A stretch of DNA of 64,000 nt from Pollutimonas sp963706785. Lineage in GTDB: Bacteria; Pseudomonadota; Gammaproteobacteria; Burkholderiales; Burkholderiaceae_B. Under the pieces are notes generated by a model. That model worked only from the letters and a program-made list of their open reading frames with translations. It had not been told where the DNA came from and searched no databases. Positions 46,504-55,378 of the stretch are shown here, piece by piece. Location: assembly GCA_963706785.1 (NCBI GenBank), contig CAVPNJ010000005.1, forward strand, positions 92,040 through 156,039, in the 5' to 3' direction. Numbering within the stretch: position 1 is the stretch's first letter; each line of letters opens with the position of its first letter. A program made the translations under genes and the position numbers.

Positions 46504-47781
46504 CTACCCGTATACCAGCTCCTTCAGGTACAGCGAAATCTCAGGCACATAGGTGATTAACAGCAGACACGTGACCGCTACCGCGACAAAAGGCAGTAAC
46601 GGCCGTATCAGGCGCTCGATCGATAAATTCGCCACAGCGCATGCCGCGAACAGATTGACACCGAATGGTGGAGTCACCATGCCCAGTGCCAGATTCACCA
46701 CCATGATGATGCCGAAATGGGCCGGATCCACACCGAAATGGACCGCCACCGGAAGCAGCAAGGGCGCCAGCACCACGATCGAAGCCGAGGTTTCGATGAA
46801 CATGCCGATAATGAACAGCGCTGCGTTAACCCCCAGCAGGAAAGTGTACTTGTCGCTGAAAATCTGTCCCAGCCACTCGCCCAGCGCAGCAGGAATTCCT
46901 GCACGATTCAGCAAGAATCCGAACACACCGGCGTTGGCGATGACGAACATGATGACCGCAGTCGATATGACCGAACGATGCAGCGTTTTGGAAAGATTGG
47001 CGAATGTTATCCGGCGATAGATAAATATACCCACGACCAGTGCATAAACGACCGCTACCGCCGACGCCTCGGTGGGCGTAAAGATGCCGCCATAGATACC
47101 GCCCAGGATAATGACCGGCATCAACAGCGCAAGCCAGGCCTGCTTGAATGCCGGCCACAAGGCCAGGCGCCCTTCACCATCGCTCTTGCCATAACCGTGC
47201 TTGCGCGCGTAGATCCATACATAAAGCATCAGGGCCAGACCGATCAAGATACCCGGTCCTACGCCTGCAATAAATAATTCGCCCACCGAGGTATCCGTTG
47301 CGACAGCAAACAGGATCATGGGAATCGAAGGCGGAATGATGACGCCCAGCTCAGCCGCCGAGGCCTGCAAAGACGCCGCAAAGGGCTTGGGGTAACCGTG
47401 CTTGACCATGGCCGGTATAAGAATGGCGCCCACGGCGAAGGTGGTGGCCACGCTGGAACCGGCAACTGCTGCGAAAATCATGCAAGTCAGCACGCAGGTG
47501 CAGGCCAAGCCGCCTTGGAAGCCGCCGACCACGCTTTTCGCGAAAGTCACCATGCGTTCGGAAATACCGCCGGCCTCCATGAGGTTACCCGCCAGAATAA
47601 AGAACGGCACGGCGACCAAGGGGTATTTGTCCAGCGAGGCATAAATCTGCTGAGCCACGACCAGCCATGTCATCTGCCCGTCAAATGCAATACCCAGCAC
47701 ACTGCCCAATCCGATGGACACCGCCACCGGAACAGACAGCGCAAAAAACAGCAACATCGATACAACCATTAACTGCGACAT
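46504..47781 (-). CDS. dctM: TRAP transporter large permease DctM (cluster 1)
   Basis: A 425-residue 12-TM-type permease of the tripartite ATP-independent periplasmic family. It has PLVAVPFFILAGNLMEAGGISERMVTFAKSVVGGFQGGLA, the PPSIPMILFAVATDTSVGELFIAG loop, and GGIYGGIFTPTEASAVAVVYALVVG. It uses the sodium gradient to move an organic acid delivered by DctP. The upstream small permease gene is 57 bp away. The ligand cannot be read from the sequence. Confidence 0.92.
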   Translation of the reverse strand: MSQLMVVSMLLFFALSVPVAVSIGLGSVLGIAFDGQMTWLVVAQQIYASLDKYPLVAVPFFILAGNLMEAGGISERMVTFAKSVVGGFQGGLACTCVLTCMIFAAVAGSSVATTFAVGAILIPAMVKHGYPKPFAASLQASAAELGVIIPPSIPMILFAVATDTSVGELFIAGVGPGILIGLALMLYVWIYARKHGYGKSDGEGRLALWPAFKQAWLALLMPVIILGGIYGGIFTPTEASAVAVVYALVVGIFIYRRITFANLSKTLHRSVISTAVIMFVIANAGVFGFLLNRAGIPAALGEWLGQIFSDKYTFLLGVNAALFIIGMFIETSASIVVLAPLLLPVAVHFGVDPAHFGIIMVVNLALGMVTPPFGVNLFAACAVANLSIERLIRPLLPFVAVAVTCLLLITYVPEISLYLKELVYG

Positions 47782-47838
47782 TCATTCACCTGACGTATTT
47801 GTGGGGCTTTGTTGATTATTGGCTGACGTTCGAGGCGA

Positions 47839-48333
47839 TCAAAGAACGGTGTCGTCCACAATGGCCTGCCGCGGACCATCGGCCCAGTAGGCGAAAACGG
47901 CCAGTATTGCGAGGGTCATTCCGATGGGAATCGCGATATACACCCATGAAATAGAAACGTCGAAGCTGGGCATGGTCTGGAAGCGCACACGCCAGGCCAT
48001 TTGTCCGCCGACCCAGGCCATGAAACCCAGAAACCCTACGCAGATGACCAAGATCAGGTGTTCGAGCCAGCGCTTGTTGCGCGACCCTAGCATGCTGTGG
48101 AGCATTTCGACGCTAAGCATGGCGCCCTGACGAAAGGCCAGCGCCACACCCAACATTACCGTCCAGATCAGCGACGCCCGAGTCCACGCCTCGCTCCAGT
48201 CGGCCGGCGATTCAAGCACGAAGCGTGCGATAACCTGGTAAAACCCGGCCGCTACGGCTGACAGAATCAACAACTGCGTCACAAGCGATATAAACCGGAA
48301 TAAAGTGCGGTCCAAGATGCGAAATATTTGCAC
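47839..48333 (-). CDS. dctQ: TRAP transporter small permease DctQ (cluster 1)
   Basis: A 164-residue four-TM protein: LVTQLLILSAVAAGFYQVIARFVLESPADWSEAWTRASLIWTVMLGVALAFRQGAMLSVEML is the typical DctQ core, ending with ISWVYIAIPIGMTLAILAVFAYW. It links the binding protein and DctM. The short gap to dctP holds a stem-loop. Confidence 0.9.
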   Translation of the reverse strand: MQIFRILDRTLFRFISLVTQLLILSAVAAGFYQVIARFVLESPADWSEAWTRASLIWTVMLGVALAFRQGAMLSVEMLHSMLGSRNKRWLEHLILVICVGFLGFMAWVGGQMAWRVRFQTMPSFDVSISWVYIAIPIGMTLAILAVFAYWADGPRQAIVDDTVL

Positions 48334-48404
48334 GATCTATCCTGTCTGTTTTCTAGGGGTGCGTCCGCTGAAATATTGACGCTGATGCGAAGACACAATT
48401 AAAT

Positions 48405-48428
48405 GGGGCTGACGCCTGCGCCAGCCCC
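48405..48428 (-). terminator. stem-loop between dctP and dctQ (cluster 1)
   Basis: ggggctg (48405-48411) pairs with cagcccc (48422-48428) around a 10-nt loop, 29 nt after the dctP stop in the direction of transcription, followed by atttaatt. It may attenuate readthrough or protect dctP mRNA, giving more binding protein than permease. Confidence 0.5.
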
Positions 48429-48456
48429 TTGAAGCCACTACAGCGAAAGCACCGGC

Positions 48457-49438
48457 TTACTGAGTGTTGCGGATGGATTCCACGAACTCTTTGCCGAACT
48501 GTTTGTAATACTGTGGGTAGACGGGCTCGACGGCTTTGACAAAAGCTGCATGGTCGACGGTATTGACCTGCATGCCCTGTTTTTTAACTTCTTCAAGGCC
48601 GCTTTTTTCGACTGCATCGACGTAGTTGCGCATTGCTATGGCGGCATCGTGGCCGGCTGCCTTGAATTTCGCCTTGTCGGCATCAGACAGGCCGTCGTAG
48701 ACATTGGGCGACATCAGGATCAAGGCCGGCCCGTATACGTGCGACGTCAACGACAGATATTTCTGCAATTGCGGGAGCTTGGCGGACACAATGACCGACA
48801 GCGGATTTTCCTGGCCGTCGATGGTGCCTTGCTGCAAGGCAGTCGCTACTTCAGGCCAGGCCATAGGGGTCGCCAGTACGCCCATATGCCGGAAGGCGGC
48901 AATATGAATGGGATTCTCGGTAGTGCGGATTTTCAGGCCCTTGGCGTCTTCAGGCTTGGCGACCGCGCGTACGTTGTTGGTAAGCTGCCGGAAGCCCTGT
49001 TCGCCCCAGGCCAAGGCCACCAAGCCGCGCTTGGGGAATTCAGCCAACATTTTCTGGCCGATGTCGCCGTCCAGTACCTTGCGGGCATGGCGTCAAGTCG
49101 CGAAACAGAAAGGGAATATCGAACACGCCGGTTTTCGGCACGAAATTCAAGGTCGCACCGGTTGAAACGATGGCGACGTCGATGGTGCCCAATTGCAGGC
49201 CTTCGATCACCTCGCGCTCGCCCCCCAGAGCACTGTTGGGGAACTGCTGAACCTTGTACTGCCCCTTGGCAGCGCCATCAATGGCCTTCGAGAATGCATC
49301 GGCGCCAGCACCATAATGCGAATTGGTTGACAGGGCATACGCCATTTTCAACGTTTTTTCGGCCATTGCCGGGCCGGCAGAAAAAATGCTTGCCACTGAA
49401 ATGGCAAGCATGCATTTAGATACCCAGTTTTTACGCAT
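48457..49438 (-). pseudogene. dctP: TRAP transporter substrate-binding protein DctP (cluster 1), one frameshift as sequenced
   Basis: A periplasmic DctP-type protein of about 327 residues with a signal peptide (VSKCMLAISVASIFSAGPAMA). Ligand-site motifs include QLGTIDVAIVSTGAT, TENPIHIAAFRHMGVLATPMAWPEV and ALQQGTIDGQENPL with the conserved region that holds the ligand's carboxylate. An extra C near 49087 shifts the frame at FLFRDLT; the continuation HARKVLDGDIGQKML is found after removing it. The start MRKNWVSK at 49438 is chosen over an upstream in-frame Met because the signal peptide begins there. Confidence 0.88.
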
Positions 49439-49481
49439 TTTGTCCCTGACACTTGTTTCGTTAATTTGAACCAATCGGCAG

Positions 49482-49492
49482 TTGTACTACAA
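49482..49492. promoter_or_regulatory. GntR-type operator upstream of dctP
   Basis: TTGTACTACAA fits TnGTnnnACnA, the consensus of FadR-type GntR regulators, and lies 44 bp upstream of the dctP start. It is centred in a perfect 10-bp inverted repeat, cggcagttgt/acaactgccg (49476-49498). The same hairpin could also serve the end of the upstream gene. The cognate regulator is not next door. Confidence 0.5.
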
Positions 49493-49532
49493 CTGCCGGC
49501 GCAAGTGTATTGGGGTTTTCTTTAGGCTGTGC

Positions 49533-51278
49533 TCAATCTTCGACGTACCAGTTGTCTTCCGACAACATTACCTGCTGGTGACCATAACCGGCAGGCATCA
49601 TCGGGAAGCAGTTTTCCTGTGACAACACCACCACATCCAAAAAGTATGGGCCGTCATAGGCCATGCATTCTGCAAGCGCTGCGTCCAGGTCGGCGGGATC
49701 TTCCACGCGGGCCGCACCCCAGCCGAAGGCCTTGGCCAGCGCCACGAAGTCAGGGAGCGATGCGTTATAACTGTGGCTGTAACGCCCGCCGTGTATCAAT
49801 TCTTGCCATTGCCTGACCATGCCCATATGGCCGTTATTGCACAACACCACCTTGACTGGCGCCTGATGCTGGGTAGCGGTGGCCAATTCCTGAATATTCA
49901 TCAGTACCGACGCGTCGCCGCTGATACACACCACCGGCTTATCCGGATGGGCGATTTGTGCGCCGATGGCTGCAGGCAGGCCATAACCCATGGTTCCGGC
50001 GCCCCCGGATGTCAACCAGCGGTTAGGCCGGTTAAATTTGATGTACTGGGCGGCCCACATTTGGTGCTGACCGACGTCGGTCGAAATAATGGCGTCCCGG
50101 CCAGACAGCATGTGGTCCACGCGCTGCATAAGATGCTGGGGCAATATGTGCTCGCTGGACGGCGTCACCTTCAGGCAGTCCTGTGCGCGCCACACAGCGA
50201 TGCGCTGCCACCATGCATCGAGCCGCTTGGGAACGAGTTCGATTTGGGCCAATTCGCGGCGCAAGGCGCGCAGCAAGGGATAACAGTCGCCCACCATCGC
50301 TACGTCGGCCCGCACGACCTTGTTGATGGATGCAGGGTCGATATCCAGATGGATTTTGCTGGCGTGCGGGCAGAAATCCGAGAGACGTCCAGTTATTCGG
50401 TCATCAAAGCGCGCGCCCACGCACACAATCAAGTCTGCATGATGCATGGCCAAATTGGCCTCGAGCGTTCCGTGCATGCCCAACATGCCCAGAAACAGAG
50501 GATCGTCGGCCGGAAAGGCCCCCAGTCCCATTAAAGTAAGGGTGCAAGGTGCAGCCATGTCCTGGACCAAGCTGGCAAAGGTATGGCAAGCGTCCAAACC
50601 CGAGTTCACCAGGCCTCCGCCACCATAAAACACAGGGCGCTTGGCGTTGGCGATAAGCGCGGCCGCCCGTTTGATGGCAGCCTCGACCGACGGGCTGTTG
50701 GTTTCCACCTCGGCCAGCGCGGGCTCATCGGCGGCCGGCGGCTCGGGAGGCACCAGGCCGATTTGTATGTCCTTGGGGAAATCGAGCAAGACCGGGCCGG
50801 GACGACCGGAAGTCGTCAAATGGTAGGCCTTGGCGGCCATGGCAGCCACATCTTCGGTACGCCGAATCTGTGCGTTCCACTTTGTCACCGGGCGCGAGAT
50901 CCCGACGGCATCGCACTCCTGAAAAGCATCGGTACCGATGGCGCTTGTAGCGACCTGGCCACTGATGCATAGTATTGGAATCGAGTCGCACATAGCGTCA
51001 AGCAGTCCCGACGTGGTGTTGGCCATGCCCGGGCCCGACGTCACGACCACTACGCCCGGCTTGCCGGTGGATCGCGCGTAGCCTTCGGCAGCGTGGACAG
51101 CGCCTTGCTCATGCCTGACGAGTACGTGACGAATTCGCGGTTCGGAATACAAGGCGTCGTACAGGGGCAGTACCGCGCCGCCGGGATAGCCAAAAATGGT
51201 ATCTACGCCGTGGGCGATCAGGGTCTGCAGGAGGGTTTGGGCGCCATTTCGGCTGCCTGAGTCAGAGGAAGAATTCAC
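49533..51278 (-). CDS. acetolactate synthase large subunit-like TPP enzyme
   Basis: A 581-residue thiamine-diphosphate enzyme. The catalytic Glu57 is in VRHEQGAVHAAEGYARSTGKPGV, with the FAD-associated central domain and the TPP/Mg motif GDASVLMNIQELATATQ with NNGHMGMVRQWQELI. Acetohydroxyacid synthases make 2-acetolactate or 2-aceto-2-hydroxybutyrate for valine and isoleucine. No IlvH-type regulatory subunit is adjacent, so this is an orphan catalytic subunit or a related TPP enzyme acting on a substrate brought in by the flanking TRAP systems. The start is GTG at 51278 (MNSSSDSG). Confidence 0.87.
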   Translation of the reverse strand: MNSSSDSGSRNGAQTLLQTLIAHGVDTIFGYPGGAVLPLYDALYSEPRIRHVLVRHEQGAVHAAEGYARSTGKPGVVVVTSGPGMANTTSGLLDAMCDSIPILCISGQVATSAIGTDAFQECDAVGISRPVTKWNAQIRRTEDVAAMAAKAYHLTTSGRPGPVLLDFPKDIQIGLVPPEPPAADEPALAEVETNSPSVEAAIKRAAALIANAKRPVFYGGGGLVNSGLDACHTFASLVQDMAAPCTLTLMGLGAFPADDPLFLGMLGMHGTLEANLAMHHADLIVCVGARFDDRITGRLSDFCPHASKIHLDIDPASINKVVRADVAMVGDCYPLLRALRRELAQIELVPKRLDAWWQRIAVWRAQDCLKVTPSSEHILPQHLMQRVDHMLSGRDAIISTDVGQHQMWAAQYIKFNRPNRWLTSGGAGTMGYGLPAAIGAQIAHPDKPVVCISGDASVLMNIQELATATQHQAPVKVVLCNNGHMGMVRQWQELIHGGRYSHSYNASLPDFVALAKAFGWGAARVEDPADLDAALAECMAYDGPYFLDVVVLSQENCFPMMPAGYGHQQVMLSEDNWYVED

Positions 51279-51354
51279 AGAGTTTGTTTTAATTGCATAA
51301 GATATGGATACTTCAGCAGTTTATTCCTTTTAAGCCACCGCCCAAAACGCGCAC

Positions 51355-51858
51355 ATGACCCGAACGTCCGAACCCTGGCATATCGTTAAGCAATCCACCT
51401 TGCATGGCACCGGCGTCTTCGCCGCGCGCGACATCCCGGCGGGCACCCGTATCCTGGAATATGGAGGCAAGCGTATCACCCCGGAAGAGGCCGATGCCTT
51501 GCATCCCGTCAATCCCGACGACCCATTTCATACTTTTTTCTTTTCGCTCAGCAGTGGCAAGGTCATTGACGGAGGGAACAGGGGCAATGATGCACGCTGG
51601 ATCAATCACTCCTGTGGGCCCAATTGCCAGGCGCGGGAAGGAAGTAGCGGAAAGCGCGTGCATATTGTCGCGTTGCGCGACATCGCGGCCGGTGAAGAAC
51701 TGTTCTATGACTATGGCCTGATCATGGAAGGCCGCATCACCAAAAAGCTGAAGGAACAGTATAAATGCCTGTGCGGCACAGATGCCTGCCGCGGCACCAT
51801 GCTGGCGCTGCCCAAACGCGGGAAACCCCGAACTACCAAAAAGACTTCCACGGGTTAG
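51355..51858 (+). CDS. SET-domain protein lysine methyltransferase
   Basis: A 167-residue protein made almost entirely of a SET domain. It has GTGVFAARDIPAGTRILEYGGKRI, the AdoMet/pseudoknot motif NDARWINHSCGPNC (78-91), the catalytic Tyr region GEELFYDY (113-120), and a post-SET-like C138-x-C140-x4-C145 (CLCGTDAC). It should methylate lysine side chains using AdoMet in the cytosol. Bacterial SET proteins are known; some act on H1-like proteins. It starts 76 bp from the divergent TPP-enzyme gene. A long Lys-rich C-terminus (KRGKPRTTKKTSTG) could bind nucleic acid. Confidence 0.87.
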   Translation: MTRTSEPWHIVKQSTLHGTGVFAARDIPAGTRILEYGGKRITPEEADALHPVNPDDPFHTFFFSLSSGKVIDGGNRGNDARWINHSCGPNCQAREGSSGKRVHIVALRDIAAGEELFYDYGLIMEGRITKKLKEQYKCLCGTDACRGTMLALPKRGKPRTTKKTSTG

Positions 51859-51905
51859 GATGTCGGCTATTATTCGGCTCCGAAAAATAGACTAATAGAA
51901 TAAAA

Positions 51906-51916
51906 GTACGTCGTAC
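51906..51916. promoter_or_regulatory. inverted repeat before TRAP cluster 2
   Basis: gtacg-t-cgtac is a perfect 5-1-5 inverted repeat 14 bp upstream of the dctQ start. It is a candidate operator or part of the ribosome-binding region; evidence is thin. Confidence 0.3.
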
Positions 51917-51929
51917 CGGCTGGAGACAA

Positions 51930-52460
51930 ATGGCATTACCCGAAGCACGCCTCGACGACGCCGTCGAACCGATCGTTCCCGAGATCCCCGATCCACCAGT
52001 CAAGGTCCCCCTGAAGGTCGAGGACTGGTTTTCGGTAATTATCCTGGGCGGCCTGGCGGTCATCACCTTTGCCAACGTACTGGTGCGTTACCTGACCAAC
52101 AGCTCCTTTGCGTGGACTGAAGAAATCTCGATCTTCCTGCTTATCGTCCTAACGATGACCGCGGGGTCTACCGCTTTCGTACGCAACCAGCATATACGCA
52201 TCGAAATCTTTGCCGACGGTGGTTCGCCTCAACGACGACGCAAGCTTGCGATCATTAGCAGTGTGGTCGTTTTACTGTTTTTTATCCTGCTTGCCGTGTT
52301 GTCGGCCCGAATGGCCTTTGACGACTACACATGGGGCGATACCTCGCCCGCCATTGGCATTCCTAACTGGTGGTACACCATTTGGATGCCCGTATTCACG
52401 ATCGCCATTTCGCTGCGCATGCTAGGTATGTTGCGCCGCCTGCTGCGAGGCGAGCAATGA
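51930..52460 (+). CDS. dctQ: TRAP transporter small permease DctQ (cluster 2)
   Basis: A 176-residue four-TM membrane protein with a longer acidic N-terminus than cluster 1. The DctQ signature is SVIILGGLAVITFANVLVRYLTNSSFAWTEEISIFLLIVLTMTAGSTAFVRNQHIRIEIF. Its stop overlaps the ATG of dctM (ATGA), so translation is coupled. The cluster order is dctQ-dctM-dctP, different from cluster 1 (dctP-dctQ-dctM). Confidence 0.9.
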   Translation: MALPEARLDDAVEPIVPEIPDPPVKVPLKVEDWFSVIILGGLAVITFANVLVRYLTNSSFAWTEEISIFLLIVLTMTAGSTAFVRNQHIRIEIFADGGSPQRRRKLAIISSVVVLLFFILLAVLSARMAFDDYTWGDTSPAIGIPNWWYTIWMPVFTIAISLRMLGMLRRLLRGEQ

Positions 52461-53755
52461 TCGTCGCCTTGCTGTTTATTGTCTTTGTATTGCTGATGGT
52501 GATTGGCGTACCGGTAGGCGTGGCCCTCGGCGTATCCGGCACCCTGGCCATTGTGCTATCCAATCTTGACACCCAATGGTTCGGCTTGCTGGCTGTGCCG
52601 CAAAACTTCTATGCCGGCCTGGCCAAATACCCGCTGCTGGCCATTCCGATGTTCGTGCTGGTGGGATCCATATTCGACCGCTCTGGTGTTGCCAGCCGGC
52701 TGGTCAATTTCGCTATCGCGATCGTGGGCCGCGGCCCAGGCATGCTGCCCTTAGTCGCAATTGCCGTCGCCATGTTCCTGGGCGGAATCTCGGGCTCAGG
52801 GCCGGCCTGCGCGGCCGCTGTGGGCGCCGTCATGATCAGCGCCATGACCAAGGCCGGCTACCCGAAGCCGTTCTCGGCTAGCATCGTGGCGGCCGGTGCG
52901 TCTACCGATATCCTTATCCCGCCGTCTATTGCGTTCATCGTCTATTCGATTCTGGTGCCACAAGCGTCGGTACCTGCCCTGTTCGCCGCCGGCATGATTC
53001 CCGGCATACTGGCCGGAATTGCGTTGATCATTCCGGCCGTCTGGCTGTCGCGGCGCCACAATATGGGCACGCTGGAAAGCAGCCTGCCGCGCCCGCCGTT
53101 CTGGCCCAGCTTGCTCGACGCGACATGGGGCCTGATTGCGCCGGTGTTGATTCTGGGCGGAATGCGCATGGGCTGGTTCACGCCTACCGAAGCGGCTGTC
53201 GTGGCGGTGTTCTACGGACTTTTCGTCGGAATGTGCATACACCGCACGATCAAAATCCGCGACCTGTTTTTGATTCTGCGCGAAGCGGCTGAACTGTCGG
53301 CGGTGATCATGCTTGTAGTGACCCTGGCGGGCATCTTCGCCTGGGCGCTATCGACGCTTAGCGTCATCGACCCGATCACCAAGGCGATCGTGAACTCGGG
53401 CCTTGGTGAATACGGGGTGTTATCGCTACTGGTGCTTCTGCTGATGACGCTGGGGATGTTCCTGGACGGCATCTCGATTTTCCTGATTTTCGTACCGCTG
53501 TTAATGCCGATCGCCAATGCCTATAACTGGGATCCGGTCTGGTTTGGTGTCCTGCTGACGCTTAAGGTCGCGCTCGGGCAATTTACGCCACCGTTGGCGG
53601 TCAACCTGATGGTCTCGTGCCGCATCGCCAAGGTGCCTATGGAAAGCACCGTTCGATGGGTGATCTGGTTGCTAGTGTCGATGTTCACGGTACTGGTGTT
53701 GGTCATCGTTTTCCCCGAACTTGCCCTATGGTTGCCACGTTACCTGGGTTATTGA
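52457..53755 (+). CDS. dctM: TRAP transporter large permease DctM (cluster 2)
   Basis: A 432-residue permease. The first residues MIVALLFIVFVLLMVIGVPVGVALGVSG, the segment KYPLLAIPMFVLVGSIFDRSGVASRLVNFA, and the loops ILIPPSIAFIVYSILV and GGMRMGWFTPTEAAVVAVFYGLFVG identify DctM. The ATG at 52457 is preferred because it overlaps dctQ's stop; upstream in-frame codons are in dctQ. Its partner is dctP, 60 bp downstream. Confidence 0.92.
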   Translation: MIVALLFIVFVLLMVIGVPVGVALGVSGTLAIVLSNLDTQWFGLLAVPQNFYAGLAKYPLLAIPMFVLVGSIFDRSGVASRLVNFAIAIVGRGPGMLPLVAIAVAMFLGGISGSGPACAAAVGAVMISAMTKAGYPKPFSASIVAAGASTDILIPPSIAFIVYSILVPQASVPALFAAGMIPGILAGIALIIPAVWLSRRHNMGTLESSLPRPPFWPSLLDATWGLIAPVLILGGMRMGWFTPTEAAVVAVFYGLFVGMCIHRTIKIRDLFLILREAAELSAVIMLVVTLAGIFAWALSTLSVIDPITKAIVNSGLGEYGVLSLLVLLLMTLGMFLDGISIFLIFVPLLMPIANAYNWDPVWFGVLLTLKVALGQFTPPLAVNLMVSCRIAKVPMESTVRWVIWLLVSMFTVLVLVIVFPELALWLPRYLGY

Positions 53756-53814
53756 TTTCGTTTCGTTGTGAATCGTTGTTGCACTGCTGTCTTAACCTGT
53801 GAAGAGGAATAATT

Positions 53815-54846
53815 ATGAAAATTCGTGCACTGCTCGGCGCCATTGCGTGTTCGGTAGCCGCCCTTGCTGCTAGCTCTGCTGCCTACGCGGCTGGCTACAA
53901 ATCTGAATACAAACTGTCCATCGTCGTGGGCACAACCTTCCCGTGGGGCCAAGGCGCCGAAATTTGGTCCAAACTGGTCCGCGAGCGCACCGACGGTCGC
54001 ATCAACATCAAGATTTATCCTGGAACCTCGCTCGTCCAGGGCGACCAAACTCGTGAATTCACCGCCATTCGCCAAGGCCTGATCGACATGGCAGTCGGAT
54101 CGACCATCAATTGGTCCCCGCAGGTTAAACAGCTCAACTTGTTTTCACTGCCTTTCCTGATGCCAGACTATGCAGCCATCGACGCGTTGATCCATGGTGA
54201 AGTGGGCAAGGCCTTGTTCAAGGACATCGAAAAAGCCGGAGTGCTGCCACTTGCCTGGGGCGAAAACGGCTACAGGCAGCTAAGCAACTCCAAACATGCC
54301 GTCAAAGCGCCAGAAGACCTCAAAGGCCAGAAACTGCGTGTGGTGGGCTCGCCCTTGTATATCGACACGTTTACCGCCCTGGGCGCCAATCCTACTCAAA
54401 TGAGCTGGGCCGATGCGCAGCCGGCACTAGCGACCGGCGCAGTCGACGGCCAGGAAAACCCCCTGTCGATTTATGCGGGCGCCAAACTGTATGACGTCGC
54501 CCAAAAGCACCTGACCCTGTGGAACTATGTGGCCGACCCGCTCGTCTTTGTGGTGAACAAGCAAGTATGGGAATCCTGGACCGAAGCGGACCGTAAGATC
54601 GTGCGTGAATCGGCCATCGACGCCGGTAAACAGCAGATCGCCATTGCCCGTAAAGGCGTGACACCGGAAGATCCGTCCCTGCTCAAGGAAATCGAAAGCC
54701 ACGGCGTCACGGTTACTAGCCTGACACCCGCCCAGCACGACGCCTTCGTAAAAGTCACCAAGCCGGTTTTCGATAAATGGAAGAAAACGATAGGCGAAGA
54801 CCTGGTGTCGCAGGCTCAGAAAGACATCGCCAATCGCAAAATGTAA
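53815..54846 (+). CDS. dctP: TRAP transporter substrate-binding protein DctP (cluster 2)
   Basis: A 343-residue periplasmic binding protein with a signal peptide (LLGAIACSVAALAASSAAYAA). It has GTTFPWGQGAEIWSKLVRERTDGRINIKIYPG, RQGLIDMAVGST, KGQKLRVVGSPLYIDTFTALGANPTQMSWADAQPALATGAVDGQENPLS and a Trp-rich hinge helix. GAGG sits upstream of the ATG. It is the last gene of cluster 2; ligand not identified. Confidence 0.92.
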   Translation: MKIRALLGAIACSVAALAASSAAYAAGYKSEYKLSIVVGTTFPWGQGAEIWSKLVRERTDGRINIKIYPGTSLVQGDQTREFTAIRQGLIDMAVGSTINWSPQVKQLNLFSLPFLMPDYAAIDALIHGEVGKALFKDIEKAGVLPLAWGENGYRQLSNSKHAVKAPEDLKGQKLRVVGSPLYIDTFTALGANPTQMSWADAQPALATGAVDGQENPLSIYAGAKLYDVAQKHLTLWNYVADPLVFVVNKQVWESWTEADRKIVRESAIDAGKQQIAIARKGVTPEDPSLLKEIESHGVTVTSLTPAQHDAFVKVTKPVFDKWKKTIGEDLVSQAQKDIANRKM

Positions 54847-54894
54847 TAGCCGGGTTCCGGCCCCACGAGCCGGCTACATCGAATCTATGCGTTG

Positions 54895-55368
54895 CAAGCA
54901 ATCTTCCGCAGTGCCCACGATAACGTGGGCACTGCAGGCAATCATCAAGTTCAGATTCAAACCAAAATTTTCTACCGTGTAGCCCTGGTTATCGACATAG
55001 CTTCGTGTACCTGGCGCCTTATGCACTGCATGCTGTGCCACCAAAGAACGCTCTTGGTCGGTATAGACCCACACTGATTTGCTTAGAGCAGTCGCATACC
55101 CCACCTCGAAAACAGTACCCGAATCAGGCTCTGCGCCACGAAAGGCGTTCATGTTGGCCATGAGTATGTCGGACTGTTCGATGAGCGCGATATTGGACCG
55201 GTATATCCAACGCGCGAGATCTAATGAGGTCAGGTGGCGGGGCGGGCAATTATCCAGCGGATACAACCCTTCGAAGCCATATTTTTCACAAAGGATCTTC
55301 AGCTGTTCGCCGTACTGCTGCGCGTCAGGACGAAATACGTCAAACCCCGCCAGATAAATTTTTTTCAT
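54895..55368 (-). CDS. nucleoside 2-deoxyribosyltransferase
   Basis: A Rossmann-like enzyme of about 164 residues, whose frame runs to a stop at 54874. Starting at MKKIYLAGFDVFRP (55368), it has YPLDNCPP, a nucleotide-binding segment SNIALIEQSDILMANMNAFRGAEPDSGTVFEVGYATAL with the catalytic Glu of the EVGYA motif, and a final helix. It transfers deoxyribose between bases in nucleoside salvage. It starts 10 bp after the amn stop, so the two are one salvage operon. The true C-terminus is at 54874. Confidence 0.85.
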
Positions 55369-55378
55369 GGCGTATCCC

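Noticed and set aside
54847..54876. Terminator after dctP of cluster 2
   Set aside because: A 7-bp stem is present, but no T-run follows in either direction.
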